Positions 1 through 9,200 of a stretch of 49,770 bases of DNA are shown here, piece by piece. The position numbers and the translations under genes were made by a program. The stretch lies in NCBI GenBank assembly GCA_002700285.1, contig PACT01000015.1:1-49770 (forward strand), given 5' to 3'. The notes beneath the pieces were generated by a model. The model worked only from the letters and a program-made list of their open reading frames with translations, had not been told where the DNA came from and searched no databases. Source of the DNA: Crocinitomicaceae bacterium. GTDB lineage: Bacteria; Bacteroidota; Bacteroidia; Flavobacteriales_D; Sanyastnellaceae. Position 1 is the stretch's first letter. Each line of letters opens with the position of its first letter.

Positions 1-1964
1 ATCGTTCCATCCTCGGCATTCCAACACGTGACAGGAGAAGGAAATGTTGTGAGAATCATATCTGTAACAATGGCGACATCAATCGAGAATGTATCCGTAA
101 TCTGGCATCCCAACACATCCGAAACGATAGCCGTATATGTCATTTCACTGAGATTATTAAGATTTGCTACGTTACCTAATGTATCTGTGACCATCCAAGT
201 TAGCTCTCCCGTTCCTCCAGCAGGAAAGATATCAGCTGACCCATTGCTCATGCCTGTACAAGTTGCTGAAGTCGTCGATATCAGGAACTCAAGTGGAGGG
301 GGTGCATCAATGAGGAAAGGTTCATTTGAATTGCAACCGTTGTCATCAGTAATGGTCGCAACATATTCCGAAGCACAAAGACTGTCTTGACTTGAGACAA
401 CCGATCCACTTAAAGCATCTGTAATTTCAAGGGTCAAAAGGCCTGTCCCTCCAAAATACAGCAAGTCAACTGAACCATTACAATCACTTCCACAGGTAAT
501 GGGAGCTGCAGAAACAATCTGAAGCGTAATGTGATCTGGCTCCAATACTTCGATCACCTCAGTTCCTGGGGTGCAGTCAAACATGTCGATGATTTGAACA
601 TTATAATTGTCTGGAACAAGTCCTTGGGCAGTGTCTGGAAGAAGAAGTGTATCTGAATTTACAACGAGAAACAAATCCCCTGAACCTCCTGACGCTTCAG
701 CACTTATGGCGCCATTGGCATTTCCTTGACAATCAATATCACTTGTTGTGACAAGTGCCTCGATTGGCAAGGGACAATTCACAAATAACACCGTATCTAG
801 AGAACAACCTTCTGTATCATTTACAGAAAATGTAAACGCGCCGTCTGCATCTTGGCAAACCAAATCGGTCCAGCATTCATTTGCGCCACCCACAGAAGCG
901 ACATTCCCACCGAGAGGGTCTAACACAGATATTACCAGATCCCCAGAACCACCAGATGCTCCTGGCGCTAAAAGACACACTGTGGCATCGCCTTCTCCGA
1001 AGCAGTCATTGTCAGAAACGAGCTCAAAATCAGCCAGAATAGGACCTGGCGCTGTGACTTCAAAGGATGTCGTATCCATACATGTAAATTCATCCATGAT
1101 GACCATCGAATAATTCCCAGGAGACAAATCATCGAAAGAAGGACTGCCCTGAGGTCCGACGACCACCTCCCCTGCTTGGTCTAAAAGAACATATGTCGCA
1201 AGCGATGGGTCACCGACTCCTAAGAACTCAACTTCTACCGTAGACGAACCACCAGCGCAAGGAAGTACCGCTCCACTTACTGTCGCTTCTTGTGAAAGAT
1301 ATGGTTCGCATGGGTTAGAAACACAGATTTGCTCTGTCGGCTCAAAAAATTGAGGGTTGGTTTGCTGCCCTTCTACAAAGACGTGAAAACTGGCGCCAAA
1401 ACACCAATCACCACAGGTTGTTACTTGCGCTATTAAAATTCGTAAATCATCCCCCGCAATAGAATTTATGGGCGACGATAACACAAAAAAAGCTCCGTCA
1501 GAGATTGAACTAGAACAGATATCGTCACCAGCAGGAAGGTCAATAGATTGAGGTATATCACCCGGCGCATCACTACTTTCCATTCCAATTGTCCAATAGG
1601 AGTCATATTCCCACATTGGAAAAGCATCCCAAAAAAAGCTTGAGTTAGACGGATCCATTAAAACACTCGTTGCCACCGGGTTAAAACAACCACAAGGCGC
1701 ATCTATTTCCATCGGAACGGTTCCTAAAACGGCGACATCTGAATAGACTGCACTGAGTGCATCTGTCGTATTGGTGAAGTCTGCGTACACTTTGTAGGTT
1801 ACAAAACCGTCCAAAGTCCCCAATGGATCAAACGTATCGTCTGGTGTAGGCGTGTTAGGTCCGTAGAATGCAGTATCAACTTCAATAGTGAGACCTGTCA
1901 TCTGTGCGTTTGTCGAAGAAACAAACATCACAGCAAAACCTATAATTAAGAGGCGAAAGTTCAT
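1..1964 (-). CDS. Partial secreted SprB-repeat surface protein (N-terminal part only)
   Basis: The frame is open from an ATG at 1964 to the left edge, giving about 654 codons without a stop; the C-terminus lies outside the window. The N-terminus (MNFRLLIIGFAVMFVSSTNAQ) is a signal peptide. Residues ~22-210 match a domain that also occurs three times in the large repeat protein at 24036-27230 (Y+VYADF, then W.YDSYWTIG, then a G...ILIAQVTT.G pattern). The rest is a series of ~80-residue SprB-like repeats, with motifs such as C.G...G......GG.G.......D..G and ...L..G.Y.V...D...C, typical of gliding or adhesin proteins of Bacteroidota exported by T9SS. A C-terminal sorting domain would be expected beyond the edge. 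No TAnnTTTG box was found in the upstream 357 nt. Confidence 0.85.
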   Translation of the reverse strand, partial: MNFRLLIIGFAVMFVSSTNAQMTGLTIEVDTAFYGPNTPTPDDTFDPLGTLDGFVTYKVYADFTNTTDALSAVYSDVAVLGTVPMEIDAPCGCFNPVATSVLMDPSNSSFFWDAFPMWEYDSYWTIGMESSDAPGDIPQSIDLPAGDDICSSSISDGAFFVLSSPINSIAGDDLRILIAQVTTCGDWCFGASFHVFVEGQQTNPQFFEPTEQICVSNPCEPYLSQEATVSGAVLPCAGGSSTVEVEFLGVGDPSLATYVLLDQAGEVVVGPQGSPSFDDLSPGNYSMVIMDEFTCMDTTSFEVTAPGPILADFELVSDNDCFGEGDATVCLLAPGASGGSGDLVISVLDPLGGNVASVGGANECWTDLVCQDADGAFTFSVNDTEGCSLDTVLFVNCPLPIEALVTTSDIDCQGNANGAISAEASGGSGDLFLVVNSDTLLLPDTAQGLVPDNYNVQIIDMFDCTPGTEVIEVLEPDHITLQIVSAAPITCGSDCNGSVDLLYFGGTGLLTLEITDALSGSVVSSQDSLCASEYVATITDDNGCNSNEPFLIDAPPPLEFLISTTSATCTGMSNGSADIFPAGGTGELTWMVTDTLGNVANLNNLSEMTYTAIVSDVLGCQITDTFSIDVAIVTDMILTTFPSPVTCWNAEDGT

Positions 1965-2321
1965 GCAAGTATTAGAAATGTTCAAAGTAGAAATCGGAAT
2001 CAATTCAAGCTGCAAATTAACGGATTTCACCTAATAAAGACCTAAAACGTGTGACCTAATTTTCTTGAACGAAACAATTGATTGAAAATACAGGTCATAA
2101 ATTATCGTATTCCATGCTTAGAACAATGAAAAAATCAATCATAAACTTCCGTTTTATTTTATGAATGTCGTCAGATAATGCTTTCTTCTCCCCTCCTAAC
2201 ATGAAGTGAGGCAATACAAATGAGAGATCGCATGTGTACAAAGTGAAAAGACATTTAAACGATTACACAACTCGAGTGCGTGACCTGTCAGCTATGTCTT
2301 AATTTCGTTGAAAATATATCC
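1965..2321. other. Intergenic region between divergent genes
   Basis: This 357-nt AT-rich stretch separates the minus-strand surface-protein gene from icmF. I see no convincing ORF or RNA. A TAATTTCG sequence at 2300-2307 (one mismatch to the Bacteroidota -7 box TAnnTTTG) lies 14 nt before the icmF ATG and is the only promoter-like element noted. Confidence 0.5.
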
Positions 2322-5300
2322 ATGCAAGTACAACGACCTTATAAACCTCAAAATAAAATCCGTATTGTCTCTGCGGCCAGTTTATTTGACGGTCACGACG
2401 CGGCGATTAACATTATGCGACGGATTATTCAACGTACAGGTTGTGAGGTAATACACCTGGGTCATGACAGAAGCGTCGATGAAGTTGTGACTACTGCGAT
2501 ACAAGAAGATGCGCAAGCAATCGCGATGACATCTTACCAAGGAGGTCACAACGAGTACTTTAAATATATGAAGGATTTACTTGATGAGCGGGGCGCTGGG
2601 CATATTAAGATCTTTGGCGGAGGAGGAGGAACAATTCTTCCAGATGAGATCGCTGCATTACAAGAATATGGTGTGACACGGATCTATCACCCAGATGACG
2701 GAAGAGAGATGGGACTGCAAGGGATGATCAATGACCTGGTTGAAAAATCTGATTATGAAACAGTACCTTCAATTGAGGATTTAGACGGCGCCATCGAACG
2801 GTTAGGAAAAAGGAACATCCGTGACATTGCCAGAACGATTACTGCAGCTGAGAACGATGCTGAGTCCTTCTCTAAAGCATTCGAAAGGGTATACCCAGAA
2901 TTACCAAAAGTACCTGTTCTGGGCATTACAGGGACAGGTGGGTCTGGAAAATCATCCATGGTAGATGAACTCGTACGCCGTTTCTTGGCTGATTTCCCTA
3001 AAAAACGCATCGCATTGGTTTCTGTAGACCCTTCCAAACGAAAAACTGGCGGGGCGCTCCTGGGTGATCGAATCAGAATGAACGCGATACACAACGAAAG
3101 AGTGTACATGCGTTCTCTGGCAACACGTCAGTCAAACTTAGCATTGTCAAAGCATGTTGCTGAGGCATTAAATGTATTGAGAGCTGCTGAATTTGATTTG
3201 ATCATTCTTGAAACATCTGGAATTGGCCAAAGCGACACCGAAATCATGGAGCATAGTGATATAGCGTTATACATTATGACACCGGAGTTTGGTGCTGCGA
3301 CTCAACTTGAGAAGATTGACATGCTGGACTTTGCAGATGTTGTCGCCATTAACAAATCTGATAAACGTGGCGCACAAGATGCACTTAGAGATGTTCGAAA
3401 GCAATTTAAACGCAACCACGACCTCTGGGATGCCAAAGAGGAAGAACTCCCAATTATTGGAACAATTGCAAGTCAATTTAACGACCCAGGAACAAATTTT
3501 CTCTACGAAACATTGATCAAAGAGATTGTTAGGAAAACCGATGCTAAATTTGATGTCAAGGGGGAAAGAGGCCCCACAAGTCAAAGCGAGAAAGCCTTTA
3601 TCATCCCTCCTGCTCGGGTGAGATATTTGAGCGAAATTACAGATTGCATCAGGTCCTATGACAAGTGGAGCATCAAACAATCTGATGTTGCAGGTAGATT
3701 ACAAGCCCTTCAAAAAGCGGCTCAAGAATTCAACTCTGATGAGATTACAAAATCGAGCGTATCCTCAAAAGCCAATGAATTAAGACTCGAACTTGACCCA
3801 AAAATGCTCGCATGGTTAGAGGATTGGCCGGCATTAAAGGCCAGGTACAAAGAAGATGTCTTTGGATATAAGGTCAGAGGGCAAGAAGTCCGGATTCCCA
3901 CCAAACAAATATCACTTTCCAACAACCTTATTTCAAAAGTAGCACTTCCCTCATTCACGGGATGGAATGAGTTGGCAAAATATGCGGCTCAAGAAAACCT
4001 CCCTGGGACTTTTCCATATACAGCAGGGATTTATCCTTTTAAAAGGACAGGTGAAGATCCAACAAGAATGTTTGCTGGAGAAGGAGGCCCTGAGCGAACA
4101 AACAAACGTTTCCACTACGTGTCATTAGGGATGGCAGCAAAAAGATTATCTACCGCGTTCGATTCGGTAACTCTTTATGGCAGCGACCCGGATAAAAGAC
4201 CTGACATATATGGCAAAGTCGGAAATGCAGGCGTCAGCATTTGCTCACTAGATGATGCAAAAAAACTGTACAGTGGGTTTGACCTATGCTCGTCTGCCAC
4301 CAGTGTATCAATGACAATTAATGGCCCTGCACCTATGGTTCTGGCCTTTTTCTTGAATGCTGCCATAGATCAAACCTGTGAGAAATATATCAAAGCGCAC
4401 GGTCTTGAGGGGGACGTTGAAAAAGTACTTAAAGCAAAATGGGATGACCAAGGACTAGATCGTCCCCACTATGAAGGTGAACTTCCTGAAGGAAACAAAG
4501 GATTGGGGCTGATGCTGCTCGGGTGTACTGGTGATGAAATTCTTGATAAAATGACCTATGCTCAACTTAAAAGCGAAGCATTGACATCCGTAAGAGGAAC
4601 TGTACAAGCAGACATCCTTAAAGAAGACCAAGCACAAAATACCTGCATCTTTTCAACAGAATTTGCACTTCGATTAATGGGGGATGTTCAGCAATACTTC
4701 ATCGAAAATCAAGTCAAAAATTTTTACTCTGTTTCAATCAGCGGATATCACATTGCAGAGGCAGGCGCAAATCCAATCACTCAACTTGCTTTCACCCTTT
4801 CAAATGGATTCACATACGTCGAATACTATTTGAGTCGAGGTATGGATATCAACGAATTTGGCCCCAACCTCAGTTTCTTTTTCTCAAACGGAGTAGATCC
4901 AGAATACGCGGTCATAGGAAGGGTTGCAAGAAGAATATGGGCCAAAGCAATGAGAGAGAAATATGATGCATCTCCTAGAGCACAGATGCTCAAATATCAC
5001 ATTCAAACTTCTGGCCGTTCGTTGCATGCTCAAGAAATTGACTTCAACGACATCAGGACCACTTTACAAGCATTGTATGCGATTTACGACAACTGCAATT
5101 CACTTCACACAAATGCATATGACGAGGCCATCACAACACCAACCGAAGCGTCCGTTCGTCGGGCCATGGCCATTCAGCTAATTATCAATAAAGAACTTGG
5201 GTTGGCGATGACTGAAAACCCAATGCAAGGTTCATACATCATGGAAGAACTGACAGATCTGGTTGAGGAGGCTGTTCTCCTTGAATTCGATAGAATCACA

Positions 5301-5693
5301 GAACGCGGTGGTGTTTTAGGTGCCATGGAGACGATGTACCAACGTTCACGCATTCAGGAAGAATCGCTTCACTACGAAACCCTAAAGCACTCAGGAGAAT
5401 ATGAAATTGTAGGGGTGAATACTTTTTTAAATCAGAAGGGCTCTCCGACTATCATTCCTGGAGAGGTCATTAGAGCAACTGAGAACGAGAAGCAGATTCA
5501 ACTCCGGAATTTGCAAGCACTGCATAAATCAATGCATCAGCATTCGGCTGAAAGACTGAAAAACATCCAACGTGTCGCGGTGAATCATGGGAATATTTTC
5601 GAAGAACTTCTAGAAGCAGTCAAAGTTGCTTCCTTGGGGCAAATTACAGAAGCCATGTTTGAAGTGGGTGGCGCCTACCGTCGTAACATGTAA
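2322..5693 (+). CDS. icmF: Fused isobutyryl-CoA mutase (IcmF)
   Basis: Adenosylcobalamin-dependent mutase that interconverts isobutyryl-CoA and n-butyryl-CoA, fused to its own G-protein chaperone. Domain order is that of IcmF. A B12-binding domain comes first (DGHD, lower-ligand His25). A MeaB-like GTPase follows, with P-loop GTGGSGKS at residues 204-211. Last is the large mutase domain, with a [16 protein letters not shown] core near 655-670 and GYHIAEAG. Two substrate-specificity positions read as IcmF rather than methylmalonyl-CoA mutase: the Tyr of the mutase IRQYAG motif is Phe584 (TRMFAG), and the substrate Arg of the VRNT motif is Gln772 (AQNT). The 1123 residues fit the family length of about 1,090-1,130. 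An in-frame GTG at 2280 exists, but the ATG at 2322 begins 12 residues before the conserved IRIVSAAS strand and is preferred. A small membrane-protein gene follows after 9 nt. Confidence 0.93.
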   Translation: MQVQRPYKPQNKIRIVSAASLFDGHDAAINIMRRIIQRTGCEVIHLGHDRSVDEVVTTAIQEDAQAIAMTSYQGGHNEYFKYMKDLLDERGAGHIKIFGGGGGTILPDEIAALQEYGVTRIYHPDDGREMGLQGMINDLVEKSDYETVPSIEDLDGAIERLGKRNIRDIARTITAAENDAESFSKAFERVYPELPKVPVLGITGTGGSGKSSMVDELVRRFLADFPKKRIALVSVDPSKRKTGGALLGDRIRMNAIHNERVYMRSLATRQSNLALSKHVAEALNVLRAAEFDLIILETSGIGQSDTEIMEHSDIALYIMTPEFGAATQLEKIDMLDFADVVAINKSDKRGAQDALRDVRKQFKRNHDLWDAKEEELPIIGTIASQFNDPGTNFLYETLIKEIVRKTDAKFDVKGERGPTSQSEKAFIIPPARVRYLSEITDCIRSYDKWSIKQSDVAGRLQALQKAAQEFNSDEITKSSVSSKANELRLELDPKMLAWLEDWPALKARYKEDVFGYKVRGQEVRIPTKQISLSNNLISKVALPSFTGWNELAKYAAQENLPGTFPYTAGIYPFKRTGEDPTRMFAGEGGPERTNKRFHYVSLGMAAKRLSTAFDSVTLYGSDPDKRPDIYGKVGNAGVSICSLDDAKKLYSGFDLCSSATSVSMTINGPAPMVLAFFLNAAIDQTCEKYIKAHGLEGDVEKVLKAKWDDQGLDRPHYEGELPEGNKGLGLMLLGCTGDEILDKMTYAQLKSEALTSVRGTVQADILKEDQAQNTCIFSTEFALRLMGDVQQYFIENQVKNFYSVSISGYHIAEAGANPITQLAFTLSNGFTYVEYYLSRGMDINEFGPNLSFFFSNGVDPEYAVIGRVARRIWAKAMREKYDASPRAQMLKYHIQTSGRSLHAQEIDFNDIRTTLQALYAIYDNCNSLHTNAYDEAITTPTEASVRRAMAIQLIINKELGLAMTENPMQGSYIMEELTDLVEEAVLLEFDRITERGGVLGAMETMYQRSRIQEESLHYETLKHSGEYEIVGVNTFLNQKGSPTIIPGEVIRATENEKQIQLRNLQALHKSMHQHSAERLKNIQRVAVNHGNIFEELLEAVKVASLGQITEAMFEVGGAYRRNM

Positions 5694-5702
5694 TTTTTCA
5701 CC

Positions 5703-6146
5703 ATGACATTTTTTAGAGATTTAATCAGCACACTGCTCGGGTTGATATTTGGAGGACTGGCAGGATTCGGGATTGAAAGATATGGACATCATCTTTTTAC
5801 TGAGTATAAAGACGTCCCCAACATTACAGAGCCCCAAGCGTTTGCCACATTTATCGAGACACTTCCAACAGGCGCATTCCTCTTGCTTCTTTTGGCCCAC
5901 AGTATAGGAACGATGACCTCTGCCTATCTTGCATCACTGTTTTCAGGTCATGCAAAACCAATGCCAGCGATTGCAGTTGGAATTCTAATGATTGCTGGCA
6001 GTATCCGTAATTCAATTCTGATACCTCACCCCGGGTGGTACCAATTGAGCGACGTATTGATTTGCATTCCCGCAGCATTCTTGGGGCATCAAATCTATGT
6101 CAAAACAAAAAAGAGGCTTACCTCACGACAGTCACACAACCTCTAA
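5703..6146 (+). CDS. Small multi-pass membrane protein, unknown function
   Basis: A 147-residue protein with about four hydrophobic segments (near residues 7-25, 55-80, 90-105 and 115-135) and a basic C-terminus (KTKKR). I do not recognise the family; it resembles small integral membrane proteins often annotated as hypothetical in Flavobacteriales. It begins 9 nt after icmF and is probably co-transcribed. Its 3' end overlaps the end of the convergent CotH-protein gene by 29 nt. Confidence 0.75.
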   Translation: MTFFRDLISTLLGLIFGGLAGFGIERYGHHLFTEYKDVPNITEPQAFATFIETLPTGAFLLLLLAHSIGTMTSAYLASLFSGHAKPMPAIAVGILMIAGSIRNSILIPHPGWYQLSDVLICIPAAFLGHQIYVKTKKRLTSRQSHNL

Positions 6147-9100
6147 ATGTTGATGAACTTAAATCGTGAGAACCAAGTGCGGTAACGGTGTACATATAGA
6201 CGCCATCAGGCACAAAATGATTTCCCCCTCCATCAGATGCGTTTTGACCAACCCAAGGAATCTCAGGGTTCGTGGTATCAAACACAACCTCTCCCCACCT
6301 ATTTAATACCGTAAATCTATATTGATCAGCCGTGAAGCCTTCGCCCAAAGGAAGGAAACTGTCATTGACGCCATCGTTGTCAGGTGTAAAAGCGTTGGGA
6401 ATAAACAAACTGAATTCCACTTCCTTAAACAACGCCACTACACTTTCAAAAGGAACACCTTCAAGATTTAAAGCCATTTCAGGATTCCTGTCGTTTGGAG
6501 AAGGTTCAGTTTCTTGGACAATCCATCTGTCAAACTCCCATTCATCAGCTTCTATGGCTCTAAAAATAAGGGGACCATCTGTCACCAAACCACTTGTCCA
6601 ATAATCATCAACATAAGCTGTATTGTATATAGACACAGCGCCAGCTTGTGACGGCTGTACCTCAACTTCTAATTCTGTATGCTCTATGTAAGTGAAGTGT
6701 GCTGTGACAAAACCTGGCAAAGTGATTTCCAAATTGGCATTTGAAGCATTTATGTCGGGACTGATAACATTCTCGACAGGCGTCGTTGACCAATGCGAAA
6801 ACTGCCACCACTGACCACTATTTACAGCTTGGATTGTATGGCCGCTCACTGTTAGCATTTGTGTTGAAGGGTAAGCCGCAATGAGCACTCCGTCTAAGAC
6901 AATTGACCCTGCTCCTGCTGGGTCAACATTAAATGTGACATCTTCCGGCGGCACAGGAATTCCGAAGTGAGCCACGATGGTAATATCGCCTTCTAAAGCT
7001 ACCTCCCATTCTAGATTAGTTGCATCCGCTAGAGGCGCAGAACCTGATGTTATTTCCCAAAACAAAAACTGAACACCGTAATTTTCTTCTGCCGTAAGAG
7101 TTATCGGAAGCTCCTCGAAATAAAAACCACTAAATGGACTTTCTAAAGGTGTAATATCTACCGTATTTATTTGAACATCACCTTGACCTACAATTTCAAG
7201 GGTGAGTGTTACGGGCGTTACATCGTAGCAGTCTTCCATACCTGAAAGCAGTTCTGACTCACAACGATCATCAATAAAGTCTCTTAGCTCTTGAAGCTCA
7301 TTCTGCCAACCACCCACATTTCCTCCCCATCTGTCGCATTGTTTGGGCATTTCAGGCTCGATTACAAGCACCATACTGTCGAGGACGGCGTGCATATAAT
7401 CACATGTGAAATAGGTGTTCCCCAGATCAGCCCAACGATTAACATATGTTTCGTAAAATGTTTCGTTATCAAGCAAAGCATTTAGAACTGGAATATGTCC
7501 CTGTCCCCCTACATCTCCCATCTGTTCAGGGTTACATGGATCTGCAGTAGCACCTGTATCTGGAATCCCAGTATAATTCACGTAATGTCCAAACGTCGCG
7601 TCCATATCCCAAAGCGCATATCTCCATCTCTTAGCACCTCCATCTGGATGCCTTCCTCTCCACCAAGCTGTATTCCAATTGAGCCAATCCATAGCCACAA
7701 CATAACTGTTAAGGACGAAATAGTCTATCAAGCTCAGTGGGTGAAGTTGGGTTGTGACGTAGTCGTAATTAGCAGCATCTGTCATATCCTGGGTTGTCAC
7801 GAAGTTTACCAGAGTGTACCAATCATTTCCTGAGCCATATTCCTCCCAAGTTCCACCCCACGTTTTTAAGAAGTCGACGAAATGTCTCGGCTGGTCATAG
7901 TATTCAGTTGTGAAATCTATATCATCCACTTTCTCACGATATTCATAAACGCCCCAATACTGACCATTGAGATAAACGATACAGCTTTCTGAAGTTCGCT
8001 CGTCTAATTTAAGTCCTGCCTGGTGACTAAGTGTATGAACATATGCATCTCTAATGTGGGCACCTGGTTCGAATGGATAATTATCATTGGCTGCAGCCTT
8101 AAAAATTATCCTCTGAAATTCATCTCTGTTTTTTTCATGAAACAGCTCGGCATCAAACGCCTGATTGTAGCCCATCTGATCTCGAATGATGCAGTCAAAG
8201 CCTCTCTGACCATATGCATTGCTGTCGTTCCCATGCTCGTTGCTGTCTCCTGTTGCCTCTACCCAAAAGGTGCCATCAGAATGAAAAAACTCAACATGCG
8301 CAGCTTCTCCTGCACCCCCTCCCCATGTGCCATCTTCTTGACCATTGCCGCTGACGGAAACCACCGGGATCGTGTGGGCATCTGCACCTAAAAAATAAGT
8401 GTTGGTCGCAATGTAACTCGGGGCTTTGCTCGGAGGAACATCGTCATCTGGATCAAAAGCAATGGCTCTAACAACCGTTGTTTCAGTCAAGCCAATAGGG
8501 CCAGTGTACAATGTACTTCCCTCTGTGGGGGAGTAACCGTCCAGGGTGTAGTAAATGTCAAAGCCCGCAGGAGCGGAAATTGAGATCGTAAGGGCACCCA
8601 CATGGTAGCCCGACTCCACATCAAAGCTAGGAGTAGGTGCATATTCCGTGTACATATCAAAGGGATCAGTGCCATTCGCTGCCTCTGGAGATGGGACCAT
8701 ACAAATTTCCCAATTTAAAGCGCCATCAGTGCTTCTCGCCCAACTGTGGTCAGCCTGGGTGGTGCCAATGTCTGTAACGAAAGTATACGACTCCAAGATG
8801 TTCTCAGACGGATCCGCAAACACCAGGGATTCACCCTGACATTGATTGATTTTAAAATTCGTATTTAGATTTCCACCCAAATAGAGATTTGTAAGTAACT
8901 CTCCCTCACCAGAACACATGACAAGCAGGTAGCCTCCAGCAGGGACAAATGTTCCCGCGGGGATTTCAAACTTATCTATGTTAAGTGGATTGTCCGATAG
9001 GAAAAAACCACCAATGTCCTCAGCCACCGCTGAAGGGTTGTAGAATTCTATAAAATCCTCATTGTCGCCACCTATATTGAGAGAATAGTTTGAGCAAGAA

Positions 9101-9198
9101 AATTCATTAATGACGACTTGACTATTCACTGATGTGAAGAGAAACAACACGCATGCAAAGAGGAGATATTTAAGGCCGTTGAATGAGAATTTTGTCAT
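6118..9198 (-). CDS. Secreted CotH-kinase family protein with lamin-tail domain and T9SS type B C-terminus
   Basis: A 1026-residue secreted multidomain protein. It has a signal peptide ending near FTSVNSQ, then a lamin-tail domain (~25-170, VVINEFSCSN start and EDFIEFYNPS). A chitobiase/hexosaminidase C-terminal-like domain follows (~190-265, IYYTLDGYSPT), then a CotH kinase domain (~270-660). The CotH part keeps a putative ATP-contact segment (YEYREKVDD), a DxxxxN motif (Asp504, Asn509) and the metal-binding WDMDATFG (Asp531, Asp533), so it looks catalytically competent. Three short repeats with ...G.V.......(Y/W)..F..W patterns follow. The end (~935-1026) is a CHU_C domain (IPNAFTPDNDGVNDSF, NRWGEVVF, PDGVYMYTV), the T9SS type B sorting signal. 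CotH proteins phosphorylate spore-coat proteins in Bacillus; the bacteroidal substrate is unknown. The gene lies 2 nt downstream of the lysyl-oxidase-like gene, so they are probably co-transcribed. Confidence 0.92.
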   Translation of the reverse strand: MTKFSFNGLKYLLFACVLFLFTSVNSQVVINEFSCSNYSLNIGGDNEDFIEFYNPSAVAEDIGGFFLSDNPLNIDKFEIPAGTFVPAGGYLLVMCSGEGELLTNLYLGGNLNTNFKINQCQGESLVFADPSENILESYTFVTDIGTTQADHSWARSTDGALNWEICMVPSPEAANGTDPFDMYTEYAPTPSFDVESGYHVGALTISISAPAGFDIYYTLDGYSPTEGSTLYTGPIGLTETTVVRAIAFDPDDDVPPSKAPSYIATNTYFLGADAHTIPVVSVSGNGQEDGTWGGGAGEAAHVEFFHSDGTFWVEATGDSNEHGNDSNAYGQRGFDCIIRDQMGYNQAFDAELFHEKNRDEFQRIIFKAAANDNYPFEPGAHIRDAYVHTLSHQAGLKLDERTSESCIVYLNGQYWGVYEYREKVDDIDFTTEYYDQPRHFVDFLKTWGGTWEEYGSGNDWYTLVNFVTTQDMTDAANYDYVTTQLHPLSLIDYFVLNSYVVAMDWLNWNTAWWRGRHPDGGAKRWRYALWDMDATFGHYVNYTGIPDTGATADPCNPEQMGDVGGQGHIPVLNALLDNETFYETYVNRWADLGNTYFTCDYMHAVLDSMVLVIEPEMPKQCDRWGGNVGGWQNELQELRDFIDDRCESELLSGMEDCYDVTPVTLTLEIVGQGDVQINTVDITPLESPFSGFYFEELPITLTAEENYGVQFLFWEITSGSAPLADATNLEWEVALEGDITIVAHFGIPVPPEDVTFNVDPAGAGSIVLDGVLIAAYPSTQMLTVSGHTIQAVNSGQWWQFSHWSTTPVENVISPDINASNANLEITLPGFVTAHFTYIEHTELEVEVQPSQAGAVSIYNTAYVDDYWTSGLVTDGPLIFRAIEADEWEFDRWIVQETEPSPNDRNPEMALNLEGVPFESVVALFKEVEFSLFIPNAFTPDNDGVNDSFLPLGEGFTADQYRFTVLNRWGEVVFDTTNPEIPWVGQNASDGGGNHFVPDGVYMYTVTALGSHDLSSSTFRGCVTVVR

Positions 9199-9200
9199 AT

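Noticed and set aside
2280-2321. Upstream GTG start for icmF
   Set aside because: It adds 14 residues without similarity to the family; the ATG at 2322 is closer to the conserved start.
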